Source: Palsa-504 sp963739615 (GTDB lineage: Bacteria; Actinomycetota; Actinomycetes; Streptosporangiales; Streptosporangiaceae). From it: a stretch of 64,000 nt of DNA. The notes beneath the pieces are model-generated. The model was not told where the DNA came from, did not search any database, and saw only the letters and a program-made list of their open reading frames with translations. A program made the position numbers and the translations under genes. Of this stretch, positions 8,957 to 16,059 are shown piece by piece. The stretch is taken from contig CAVUBD010000012.1 in NCBI GenBank assembly GCA_963739615.1, positions 1 to 64,000 on the forward strand. The letters run 5' to 3'. Every line of letters starts with the position of its first letter. Position 1 is the stretch's first letter.

Positions 8957-9060
8957 CCGCCATCGGCCCACGCCAGCTCCACTTCGGCCAGCGCGCGGCC
9001 CTCGTCCACCCGGAACGGATCGCGCTGCCCGCTGGCTGCGGCTGCCCTGCCCATGATCAT
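8846..9060 (-). pseudogene. Small conserved gene cut by the ISKra4-type element
   Basis: From ATG 9060, preceded by gggagaag, the frame reads MIMGRAAAASGQRDPFRV, then AEVELAWADGGYHGFSADGG, TWCAISSAGDVLTG and DALTRRIRVHWQ before passing into the reversed transposase sequence near 8845. The composition is that of a real, soluble small protein of unknown function. Its 3' end has been replaced by the element. Formally the frame continues antisense to the transposase down to 8695. Confidence 0.5.
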
Positions 9061-9193
9061 CTTCTCCCTGGCGCGCGCCAACGCGGATACCGGCAGTCAA
9101 CGCCCAGGCGGCGAGACACTGCCAGGCCAGGGCGAGACATCTGCGGACATCTGTGCGACACCGAGATTCCCCGAGATATCCCGGAGTGAGATC

Positions 9194-9946
9194 ATGGACC
9201 GCATGGTAAATGAACGGCTCCGCCGGGCCATGCTCCGGGCCGGGTACGACACCGAGACTCTCGCTGAGGCGGCCGGGGTGGCCGGCAAGAGCGTCCAGCG
9301 CTGGATCGCGGGTGACGTGACGCCGTACCCCCGGACGCGGTACCGGGTCGCGGCCCTCCTCAGCGAAGACGAGAGCTACCTATGGCCGCAGGCCGTCAAC
9401 CATGCTGCGCTGGCTGGCGCTGAGCTGGCGGCCACCTGGCCGCGCCGCTGTGACGTGCCCGCGCACCTGTGGACTGAGCTGCTGCGGGCCGCTGGCCGCA
9501 ATGTCGACGTACTGGCCTTCGCCGGGCTGTTCCTCACCGAGGAGCACTCGGGCTGGCTTCCCGCGCTGGCGGACAAGGCGGCCAGCGGCACCCGGATACG
9601 GCTGCTGCTGGGCGACCCGGCCGGCGCGCAGCTCGCCGCACGCGACCGGGAGTACTCGATCAGCGGCGGTGTCGCCGGGCGCGTGGCCGCCGTGCTGGGC
9701 TACTACCGGCAGATGCCCGATGCCGTCGAGCTGCGGCTTCATGACACCCCGCTGTACAACTCGATCTACCGGTTCGATGACGAGATGCTGGTCAACGTCC
9801 ACGCCTACGGCGTCCTCGCGGCTTATACGCCCGTCATGCACCTGCGCCGGGTAGACGGCGCGTTCTTCAACACCTACATCGAGTCATTCGAGCGGGTCTG
9901 GGCATCAGCGAGGGCACCTGAGAGCGACCTGGCGGGCGTGCCATGA
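9194..9946 (+). CDS. XRE-family regulator with C-terminal phospholipase-D-like domain
   Basis: A 250-residue protein starting at ATG 9194. Residues 1-55 are an HTH (TETLAEAAGVAGKSVQRWIAGD). Residues 90-240 (NVDVLAFAGLFLTEEHSGWLPAL, RIRLLLGDPAG, YNSIYRFDDEMLVNVHAYG) resemble the DUF5919/PLD-like domain found behind XRE domains in many actinomycetes. The stop overlaps the NUDIX start (ATGA), so the two are co-translated. Such XRE/NUDIX pairs recur on integrative elements; the ligand is unknown. Confidence 0.75.
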   Translation: MDRMVNERLRRAMLRAGYDTETLAEAAGVAGKSVQRWIAGDVTPYPRTRYRVAALLSEDESYLWPQAVNHAALAGAELAATWPRRCDVPAHLWTELLRAAGRNVDVLAFAGLFLTEEHSGWLPALADKAASGTRIRLLLGDPAGAQLAARDREYSISGGVAGRVAAVLGYYRQMPDAVELRLHDTPLYNSIYRFDDEMLVNVHAYGVLAAYTPVMHLRRVDGAFFNTYIESFERVWASARAPESDLAGVP

Positions 9947-10437
9947 GCAAGACCAAGGGCAGCAGGCCGAAGCGCCGCACCGACTACTGGGACGACCCGC
10001 GCGCCCCGGCACCGACCAGCCGCAAGCCCTCGGCCAGCGTGGTCCTGCGCAATCAGAGTGGCGAGCTGCTGCTGCTGCGCCGCGCCGATTCCGGCCGCTG
10101 GACCATCCCGACCGGCGCGCTGAAGAAGAAGGAGACCCTGACGGCCTGCGCGATCCGCGAGTGCCGCGAGGAGACCGGCCTGGCCGTCGAGCTGACCGGG
10201 CTCGTCGGCGTCTTCAGCGACCCCCGGCACCGCATCGCCTACCCTGACGGCGAGGTCCGCGTGCCGGTCAACGTGTGCTTCCACGGCCAGCCGCTCAGCG
10301 GCGAGCTGCGCACTGACGAGGAATCCACCCAGGCCGCCTGGGTCCCGCCGGAAGACCTGGACGGCTACGACATCCACCCGGCCATCCTGCGTCGGATCAG
10401 CCACGCCCTGCACGGCACCGCGCCTCATGTCGACTGA
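9943..10437 (+). CDS. NUDIX hydrolase
   Basis: A 164-residue protein with a canonical NUDIX box, GALKKKETLTACAIRECREE followed by TGL (near residues 62-84), fitting Gx5Ex7REUxEExGU. It should hydrolyse a nucleoside diphosphate linked to another moiety, but the substrate cannot be read from sequence. It overlaps the XRE gene by 4 bp. NUDIX proteins are recurrent on actinomycete integrative elements (Pif of pSAM2 has this motif), so a role in element immunity or transfer control is possible. A strong hairpin terminator follows 25 bases after the stop. Confidence 0.88.
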   Translation: MSKTKGSRPKRRTDYWDDPRAPAPTSRKPSASVVLRNQSGELLLLRRADSGRWTIPTGALKKKETLTACAIRECREETGLAVELTGLVGVFSDPRHRIAYPDGEVRVPVNVCFHGQPLSGELRTDEESTQAAWVPPEDLDGYDIHPAILRRISHALHGTAPHVD

Positions 10438-10461
10438 GCTGCCAGGCCCGGATACGCACGT

Positions 10462-10502
10462 ACGACGCCCCCGCCGGAACCGAGCCCTGGCGGGGGCGTC
10501 GT
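10462..10502. terminator. Strong bidirectional terminator between convergent units
   Basis: A perfect 14-bp stem (acgacgcccccgcc / ggcgggggcgtcgt) with a 13-base loop, followed by cttg. It lies between the NUDIX gene and the 3' end of the minus-strand operon and is placed to end both. Confidence 0.8.
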
Positions 10503-10580
10503 CTTGCGGTCCTGAGAGCCAGGCTTATCATCCGGGCCTCACGGGGCAGCCGCCGGCCAGCGTGGCCGCAGGGCAGGCGT

Positions 10581-11461
10581 TTACGCGCTGGCATCCTCCT
10601 GATCGCCGAGGATCGGGGTGAGTATCCCCGGCAGTTCGTCTGGCTCCTCAGTGCCGTAGACCGCGCAGACCAGGCCGCCCGTTTTCGGGTCGTACCTGAT
10701 CTGCGCGTCAGCCGGCCCGACGCGATGGCGACCGCGACCTTCAGGTCAGTCGGGGTCCAGATCTTCAGGAGATCCAGCTCGATCTCGGCATGCTTGCGGG
10801 GGTCCGGGTCTTCCCCGGCCCCGGTAAGCCGCCTGCCCACCCTGGCCAGGACGTCGTAGGCGCTATTGGGGATCTTGCGCCTGCCGCCGGCCGGTGTCGT
10901 GAGAGCTTCCTCGACCGGCCACCCCCTGCTGAGACGCTCGTGGATCGTGGTCCGGGGAAGCCCGAGGTCGCGCGACCATTCGGCGAGAGATTTCGTTATG
11001 CCATTCAAGGTCAGGAGCCTGGCAGCCGGCCCTGAGAGGGCATCGTCAGCGCCCGTTCTGGCAGGCCAGCCCCGCTTGAGGCGGTCGCGGATCGTGTCCT
11101 GGGGAATCCCGAGGTCCTCAACCCATTCCGCCATGCACTTGGTCACGCCGTCCAGGGTCAGCTGCCGGTTGCTGCGCATGTTGCGCTGCTGCTTTTTAGG
11201 GTCGGTCCACCGGACATTGCCCAGGGCATAGGGCCCGTCTTTGTCCGGCCAGCGGTCGAGGCTCATGCCCTCGGGCCTCGGACCCAGGTTTTCCCCGATC
11301 CAGGTGATGAGCACGGCCACGTCATGCCACTCGGCGCAGACCGTGATCCCCCGGTCCCCGTAGCCCTTATAGGACTTCGAGTTCGGGTTGTAGCAGCGGG
11401 TCATCATGCTCCGGTGGGTCCGGTAGAGCGGGTGATTGCTCAGCCCGTGTGTGGTGCTCAT
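10581..11461 (-). pseudogene. Phage-type HNH/HTH-repeat protein, frameshift near 10725
   Basis: Starts at ATG 11461, overlapping the lipoprotein stop. The N-terminus (LYRTHRSMMTRCYNP, YKGYGDRGITVCAEW) is typical of phage HNH endonucleases, followed by the LDRWPDKDGPY and RWTDPKKQQRN stretches. Two tandem repeats of about 35 residues follow: LTLDGVTKCMAEWVEDLGIP...RGWP and LTLNGITKSLAEWSRDLGLP...RGWP, likely small DNA-binding helices. After KIWTPTDLKVAVA the sense changes frame: the adjacent frame reads HRVGPADAQIRYDPKTGG and ends with LTPILGDQEDASA at TAA 10581. It may be a real frameshift or a sequencing error. The last gene of the operon. Confidence 0.6.
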
Positions 11462-11730
11462 GACCGCCCCTGCGGCCGGAAAACCGGGGCCATTCCCCGG
11501 CCGGCCCAGGCCGCCGCGAAGCCCCCGGCGTCGGTGCCGAATACAGCGCCACCTGCCCCTGATCCGGGTTGTGCACCGCGGTCAGCGGCGGGCTGGCTGG
11601 CTCGGCGGCTGCTGGACGGCGCTGCCGGGCCGGACGAGGCGACGCTGGGGGCGGCACGGTGCTGGCCCGCGCTGGTGCAGCCCGCCAGGGCCGCAGCGGC
11701 CAGCAGGGCCGCGACCGCGGGCCGTCTCAT
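11458..11730 (-). CDS. Small lipoprotein
   Basis: A 90-residue protein from ATG 11730. The signal peptide MRRPAVAALLAAAALAGC ends in a lipobox (LAGC), so Cys18 should be lipidated and the protein anchored outside the membrane. The rest is low-complexity Ala/Gly/Ser/Pro without a recognisable domain. It overlaps its upstream neighbour and the downstream HNH-like gene by ATGA junctions, so it belongs to the operon. Confidence 0.65.
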   Translation of the reverse strand: MRRPAVAALLAAAALAGCTSAGQHRAAPSVASSGPAAPSSSRRASQPAADRGAQPGSGAGGAVFGTDAGGFAAAWAGRGMAPVFRPQGRS

Positions 11731-12047
11731 GACTCGCCCGCGGCCTGCCGCTCTATCTCGGCCTGCCGGTCGATCTGGGCCTGCCTCTCCGCGTACTGGG
11801 CCGCTGCCCGCTGTGCCATCAGCTCCGGGCACTTCAGATCCCATTCCTCGCGCAGCAGCCAGAACGCCGCCACCTCCAGCGCACTGCGGACGCGGCCCAG
11901 GATCATGAGCCCCCCGTCCGGGTCGTTCACGAAGATGCTCGCGATGGCCTCGGCTGATGCCCCGATCTGACTGGTGCACTCCTCGATCCCTGCCACCTCG
12001 CTGGCGAGCTGGCTCAGCGGCGGGTACCCGGTCTGCCCGTCGCTCAT
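11727..12047 (-). CDS. Hypothetical protein, paralogue of 12445-12816
   Basis: A 106-residue soluble protein. Its centre, IEECTSQIGASAEAIASIF followed by RVRSALEVAAFWLLREEWD, matches EECTEQILGSAESIARIY...FLHALQVVTFYMMRVEDD two genes upstream, so the two are diverged duplicates. The C-terminus is a charged helix (QRAAAQYAERQAQIDRQAEI) that could form a coiled coil. Function unknown. Both ends overlap neighbours by ATGA junctions. Confidence 0.65.
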   Translation of the reverse strand: MSDGQTGYPPLSQLASEVAGIEECTSQIGASAEAIASIFVNDPDGGLMILGRVRSALEVAAFWLLREEWDLKCPELMAQRAAAQYAERQAQIDRQAEIERQAAGES

Positions 12048-12448
12048 GGCTTCTCCTGTCCTTCCGCCTCGGCGAGGATCTGCTCGCGGGTCGGCAGCTC
12101 ACCGAAGGCCGCAGCCATGGCTGCCTTCATGGCTGCGGCCTCATCGCTGGTCAGCGGCGGCGGCTGGTTCCGCTCCCGGGCGGCTTCGATGGCACCGAAG
12201 GCCGCCACCCTGGCAGCGTCGATGTCATCGAGATCCCGCATCTCCTGGCGGATCTGCTCATCAGACCGGTCAGCCATCGAGGTGACATATGACCAGTCGT
12301 CCCTGCCCGGCCGGGCCAGCCCGAATGCCACCTCGATGCGATGCTCCGACCAGCCCCGGGCAGCCAGCTCGCGTATCCAGGCGGCCACGTCGTCATCGCT
12401 GATGAGCTGGCGGGCGGCCAGGTCGTGCATGTCCTCCGGCGTGATCAT
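12044..12448 (-). CDS. Hypothetical protein with LPTREQIL tail
   Basis: A 134-residue acidic helical protein from ATG 12448 (MITPEDMHDLAARQLISDDD). The first half (AAWIRELAARGWSEHRIEVAFGLARPG) looks like a small helical domain. The C-terminus ends FGELPTREQILAEAEGQEKP, nearly the same as the tail of the RHH protein at 12813. No known domain recognised. Operonic by ATGA overlaps on both sides. Confidence 0.6.
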   Translation of the reverse strand: MITPEDMHDLAARQLISDDDVAAWIRELAARGWSEHRIEVAFGLARPGRDDWSYVTSMADRSDEQIRQEMRDLDDIDAARVAAFGAIEAARERNQPPPLTSDEAAAMKAAMAAAFGELPTREQILAEAEGQEKP

Positions 12449-12816
12449 GACCCGCTCCCCGGTTCCGCTGCCGGCGCTTTCCTGTTCCCCGGCTCGTGGG
12501 TACAGGGAATGACGGGGATCTCGCGCGGGTTCTTCACGTCGTCTTCCACGCGCATCATGTAGAACGTCACCACCTGCAGCGCGTGGAGGAAGCGCTCCAG
12601 CTCGTCGATCGCCGTGTCCTCGTCGTAGATCCGCGCGATGGACTCGGCGGACCCGAGGATCTGCTCGGTGCACTCCTCGAACTCGCCGAGGAGGATTGCG
12701 GCGACGCTCTTCATCCGGGCCGCCCGCTCGTCGGCAATGTCCCGCGCCCGCCTTCTCATCAGCTCGACCTGCTCCTCGGACATCAGCAGGTTCTCCGGGT
12801 TCTCAGGCATCATCAT
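12445..12816 (-). CDS. Hypothetical protein, paralogue of 11727-12047
   Basis: A 123-residue protein that can start at any of three consecutive ATG codons (12816, 12813, 12810); the first overlaps the upstream stop. It shares the EECT-x-QI-x-GSAE-x-IA core with the gene at 11727. It ends in a flexible Pro/Gly/Ser segment. Function unknown. The duplication within one operon suggests that a heteromer of the two products may matter. Confidence 0.6.
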   Translation of the reverse strand: MMMPENPENLLMSEEQVELMRRRARDIADERAARMKSVAAILLGEFEECTEQILGSAESIARIYDEDTAIDELERFLHALQVVTFYMMRVEDDVKNPREIPVIPCTHEPGNRKAPAAEPGSGS

Positions 12817-13457
12817 GACGTCTCTCCTGCCTCGGTGAGGATCTGCTCGCGGGTCGGCAGCCCGCTTACCAGGGCGTCGACCAGCACCTGGTTCATGGAC
12901 GTGCCGCGGACGGCGGCCAGCCACCGGGCCCGGGTGCGCACCTCCTCGGGCACGTCGCGGATGGTCACGGCCTTCGGCTCTGCTGTCTCGGTCATCGCTG
13001 ACTCCTTCTCTGTGTGCTCCCCGGTCTTCGGCTCCCTCCCGGTCAGCAGGCAGATAGCCGTGGACGGCCCGGCCAGCTCCTGGAACCACCGGGTCTCGGT
13101 GGAGTTGCGGCACAGGACGGTGACCTCGGCAGGATCGCCCGACCGTATCCGGGCGGCGAAGTCCCGGGCGAAGTCCCGCGCCTGGATCCGGCCCCAGGGC
13201 ACTTCCAGGATCTCCGTCATGACTGATCCCCGGTGATCTCCCGGCTCGCCGGCGCTCCGGACCCGGAGCAGCACCGGGTTAGGCTGGCCAGGCTCAGCTG
13301 GCCGGCTGGTAACCCGGATCATCACCGGGCCTGCCGGGACATGTTCGGCCGGCTGAACGACGACCCGGGCGCGCACCGGGCGGGCATGCTTCCCGTCCTC
13401 ATCCAGCCGCGGGAACTCGATCTCCTCCGTGCCGGGCCCGGCGTCCTCGCGTTCCAT
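12813..13457 (-). CDS. Fused adenine-methyltransferase-like and ribbon-helix-helix protein
   Basis: One open frame of 214 codons starts at ATG 13457, coupled to its neighbour by a TGATG overlap. Residues about 80-150 (ARDFAARIRSGDPAEVTVLC, TETRWFQELAGPSTAICLLTGRE) resemble the C-terminal part of phage DNA adenine methyltransferases; no catalytic DPPY-like motif is present. Residues about 155-205 are a ribbon-helix-helix domain (AVTIRDVPEEVRTRARWLAA, GTSMNQVLVDALVSG) like VapB/FitA antitoxins. Internal starts at 13220 and 12995 are in the same frame. The latter has a good aaggag site, so a free 60-residue RHH protein may also be made. The tail is LPTREQILTEAGETS. Confidence 0.55.
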   Translation of the reverse strand: MEREDAGPGTEEIEFPRLDEDGKHARPVRARVVVQPAEHVPAGPVMIRVTSRPAEPGQPNPVLLRVRSAGEPGDHRGSVMTEILEVPWGRIQARDFARDFAARIRSGDPAEVTVLCRNSTETRWFQELAGPSTAICLLTGREPKTGEHTEKESAMTETAEPKAVTIRDVPEEVRTRARWLAAVRGTSMNQVLVDALVSGLPTREQILTEAGETS

Positions 13458-13888
13458 CAGGGCCGCCCGAGCGGGTGAGCGCCGGATAGCGGGTCGGCGA
13501 GCAGCCGGGTCCTGTCCGCCGCCCGCCTGGCCGGCCGCTCGTCAGTCAGCTCCCCGTCCTGGCCGTAGTCAGCCAGCGGCATCGTGGCCGCTGGCAGCGT
13601 CGAGGCGGCTGCGGGCCCGACCGGCCATACCTGCTGCTGGACCTGACCCGGCCGTGCACGCCTCCGCTCGTGCAGCCTGCCGCCATAGAAGGCGGCCCCG
13701 ATGATCAGGGCGACTCCGGCCAGGATCAGCACGTGGGCGATCAGCCAGGCCACCGCGCTGAGGACGGCGAACGCCAGCAGCACGGCCACCAGGAACGTGT
13801 CTCGCACGCCGTGTCGTCCGCGCCTGCGCCTGCTCATGGCGACACTGGCCGGGAAATGTCGGCGTGCTCGCGTACTCTGATCGGACAT
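13457..13888 (-). CDS. Membrane protein, two TM segments
   Basis: A 143-residue protein from ATG 13888 (or ATG 13837). A basic N-terminus (SRRRRGRHGVR) is followed by two adjoining hydrophobic stretches (FLVAVLLAFAVLSAVAWLI and VLILAGVALIIGAAFYGG), then a basic and Pro/Ala-rich cytoplasmic tail. Small proteins of this kind are common in actinomycete plasmids and integrative elements, but I cannot assign a role. TGATG overlaps couple it to both neighbours. Confidence 0.6.
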   Translation of the reverse strand: MSDQSTRARRHFPASVAMSRRRRGRHGVRDTFLVAVLLAFAVLSAVAWLIAHVLILAGVALIIGAAFYGGRLHERRRARPGQVQQQVWPVGPAAASTLPAATMPLADYGQDGELTDERPARRAADRTRLLADPLSGAHPLGRP

Positions 13889-14248
13889 CAGCTTTCTCTT
13901 TCTCGCTGGGCCGGGGTGTCTTCAGCACCTCGGCCTTCGGTGTCCAAGGGCCGGATGGCCCCGGGAAGTTCTTGATCACGGGCGCGCCCGGCGAGCAGGG
14001 CATCTACGCGGACCTCGGCCTGGTCGTCGCTGACCCTGATCTCGCTCACGAGCGACGCCCGGATGGCGTGCAGCGCCTGGAGCATCGCGTCGACCGCGTC
14101 TACGGCGTCGTTCGCACACCTGCGGGCGTGCGCGTCGGGCTCGCTCCTGGCCTCCCACACGGCCAGCCAGGTGGCGAGGTCATCGACGTGCTCACGGAGC
14201 GCGGACAGCGGTGCGTCGAAGGGGCTGGCGGTCACCGCGACCACCCCC
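13888..14248 (-). CDS. Hypothetical helical protein, first gene of the small-gene operon
   Basis: A soluble, mainly helical protein of about 120 residues: PFDAPLSALREHVDDLATWL, then AVDAMLQALHAIRASLVSEI, with an acidic disordered end. No family recognised. The start is uncertain: GTG codons near 14248 or 14238 fit better than the TTG at 14274. Its stop overlaps the next start (TGATG). Confidence 0.5.
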
Positions 14249-14528
14249 GCTCTGGGAGCCAAACCGGGAGCCAAAGGCGGTGCAGGGTGGTGCTACGCGG
14301 TGACAAGCATGTGACTGAAAGCCCAGCTAGAACGCTAGGCGGTGACAGGCGGTGATACGTGGTGGAGGACTCCGACGTGCGCGAAGCGCAGGTCGTCGTC
14401 GTATCGTGCCATCCGCGAAACGGTACCGCTTAGGACATCGCGCTGGCCAGCCGGGAGACGGCGGCCGGGCGTGAAACGGCGCCCGCGGCCCGGAATTGCC
14501 CCGTGCGGGCCGCCGCGGCGGCGTCATA
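14249..14528. promoter_or_regulatory. Divergent intergenic region with cggtga repeats
   Basis: About 280 bases separate the minus-strand operon from the DUF2087 gene. It contains a short direct repeat gggagccaaa (twice, 14255-14275), three cggtgac/cggtgat boxes near 14298, 14340 and 14349, and an 8-bp palindrome cggtaccg near 14420. These may be operator or replication-type repeats; only the repeats themselves are seen. Confidence 0.35.
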
Positions 14529-14831
14529 ATGACAGGGATGGGTGATCACGCTGACGGTCTCTTCGCCGACCCGCCGGACCAGTTGCGGGCCTACATCCGC
14601 GATGGCAGGATCACGGCCGTTCCGGCCAAGCGCCTGCGCCGCAGGCTCCTGCTCGACCAGGTGGCGCAGGCGTTCGAGCCAGGCCGCAAGTACCCGGAGG
14701 CCGCCGTCAACGAGATCCTCAAGACGGTGTTCGACGACCACTGCGCCCTGCGTCGGTACCTGGTAGACGAGTCGTTCATGACCCGGAACGCCTCCGGCCT
14801 CTACTGGCGTGCCTGCGGCACCGTCGATTAA
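14529..14831 (+). CDS. DUF2087 domain protein
   Basis: A protein of about 100 residues starting at ATG 14529 or ATG 14538. The body (AKRLRRRLLLDQVAQAFEPG, YPEAAVNEILKTVFDDHCAL, RRYLVDESFMTR) matches the DUF2087 pattern, a small domain often attached to transcriptional regulators or found alone. It is probably nucleic-acid associated; no catalytic residues are evident. It converges with rsgA across a structured spacer. Confidence 0.8.
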   Translation: MTGMGDHADGLFADPPDQLRAYIRDGRITAVPAKRLRRRLLLDQVAQAFEPGRKYPEAAVNEILKTVFDDHCALRRYLVDESFMTRNASGLYWRACGTVD

Positions 14832-14891
14832 CGCCCTGTTAAGCAGCAGTACCATTGTTTCCAGCGGTACGCCGATCCCGAAATAGATCTT

Positions 14892-14963
14892 GGAGGATTT
14901 TCGTTCCGCGGAGAGTTTTCAGGACGGGAGTCCATAAAACTCTCCACCAAGCCAAAATCCTCC
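14892..14963. terminator. Nested inverted repeats between convergent genes
   Basis: An outer perfect 10-bp pair (ggaggatttt 14892-14901, aaaatcctcc 14954-14963) encloses an inner perfect 10-bp pair (ggagagtttt 14910-14919, aaaactctcc 14936-14945). The region is much more AT-rich than its surroundings, with T-tracts on both strands. It sits between the DUF2087 gene and rsgA, so a bidirectional terminator is likely. A small transposon remnant or structured RNA is the alternative. Confidence 0.55.
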
Positions 14964-15066
14964 GCGCAGATTTCGCTGATGCCATAAAAGGCAGACAGTA
15001 GCGAGGAGGATGGGGCTGGCGGGGCGAACTGGGGCGACCGGATTCGTCGGGGCGGGCGCGCAAGGG

Positions 15067-16059
15067 CTAGTCCGGGGCGCCTTCGCGGCTGCGGAGCAGG
15101 CGGCGCAGGGAGTCGAGCCGGGCCTCGGCGTGGTGCTCGCGGGCCCACTCATCCAGGGCGCAGCCGGGGGAGAGGTGGTCGCAGCCGGCCGGGCACGCGG
15201 CCGTGCCCTCCGCCAGGTCCCCGAACGCCTCAACCACCCGCTCCGGGCTCACGTGACCCAGCCCGAACCCCCGCAGTCCCGGCGTGTCGATGAGCCATCC
15301 GTCGCCCAGCGGCAGCGCCACCACCGACGACGAGGTATGCCTGCCCCGGCCGGTCACCGGGTTGACGAGTCCGGTCGTCCGGGCCGCCGCCGGGACCAGC
15401 GTGTTCACCAGCGTGGACTTGCCGACGCCGGACGGGCCGATGAGCACGCTGACCCGGCCGTCCACGGCGTGGCGCAACCGGGATAGCGTCCGCGGCGGCA
15501 GCGGCCGCCTGGTGGTCAGCATCGGCAGGCCGAGCGGGGCGTAGCAGGCGCGGACCTTGCGCGGCGACGCCAGGTCGGCTTTGGTCAGCATGAGCAGCGG
15601 GTCAAGCCCGGCGTCGTACGCGGCGACCAGGCAGCGGTCGATGAAGCGCAGCCGGGGCGCCGGCTCGGCCAGCGCGCTGACGATCACCATCTGGTCGGCG
15701 TTGGCCACGATGATGCGTTCCAGCGGGTCGGTATCGTCCGCGGAGCGCCGCAGCGCGCTGGTCCGCGGCTCGACCCGGACGATCCGGGCCAGCGTCCCCG
15801 CTGCCCCAGAGGCATCGCCGGCCAGCGCGACCCGGTCACCGACCACTACCGAACCCTTGCCGAGTTCGCGGGCCTTCATGGCGACGACAAGCCCGTCGTC
15901 GGTCATGCACCCGTACCGGCCCCGGTCCACGCTGGTCACGAAGCCGCCGATCGCGCTTTCGTGCGCTGGGCGCCGCCTGGTGCGCGGCCGGGAGCCGCGG
16001 CCAGGACGAACCCGGATGTCGTCCTCGTCAAGCTGGGCGTAGCCGGGCCGCGGGCTCAG
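15067..16059 (-). CDS. rsgA: Ribosome small subunit-dependent GTPase RsgA
   Basis: A circularly permuted GTPase that checks maturation of the 30S subunit. Visible: the OB-fold region with RGRYGCM, G4-like MLTKADL, the P-loop GPSGVGKST, G3 DTPGLRGFG, and the C-terminal zinc site (CPAGCDHLSPGCAL). The family N-terminus YAQLDEDDIRVRPGRGSRP lies upstream of the first standard start (GTG 15939) in the same frame. No ATG, GTG or TTG precedes it. The best start is CTG at 16057-16059, overlapping the aroA stop as CTGA where an ATGA junction would be expected. This gives about 330 residues, the usual length. Co-transcribed with aroA, as in other actinomycetes. Confidence 0.88.
   Translation of the reverse strand: MSPRPGYAQLDEDDIRVRPGRGSRPRTRRRPAHESAIGGFVTSVDRGRYGCMTDDGLVVAMKARELGKGSVVVGDRVALAGDASGAAGTLARIVRVEPRTSALRRSADDTDPLERIIVANADQMVIVSALAEPAPRLRFIDRCLVAAYDAGLDPLLMLTKADLASPRKVRACYAPLGLPMLTTRRPLPPRTLSRLRHAVDGRVSVLIGPSGVGKSTLVNTLVPAAARTTGLVNPVTGRGRHTSSSVVALPLGDGWLIDTPGLRGFGLGHVSPERVVEAFGDLAEGTAACPAGCDHLSPGCALDEWAREHHAEARLDSLRRLLRSREGAPD

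Noticed and set aside
7307..9100. 597-codon minus-strand frame opposite the ISKra4-type transposase
   Set aside because: Shadow of the transposase; only the part before about 8846 in another frame (9060-8846) looks like a real protein.
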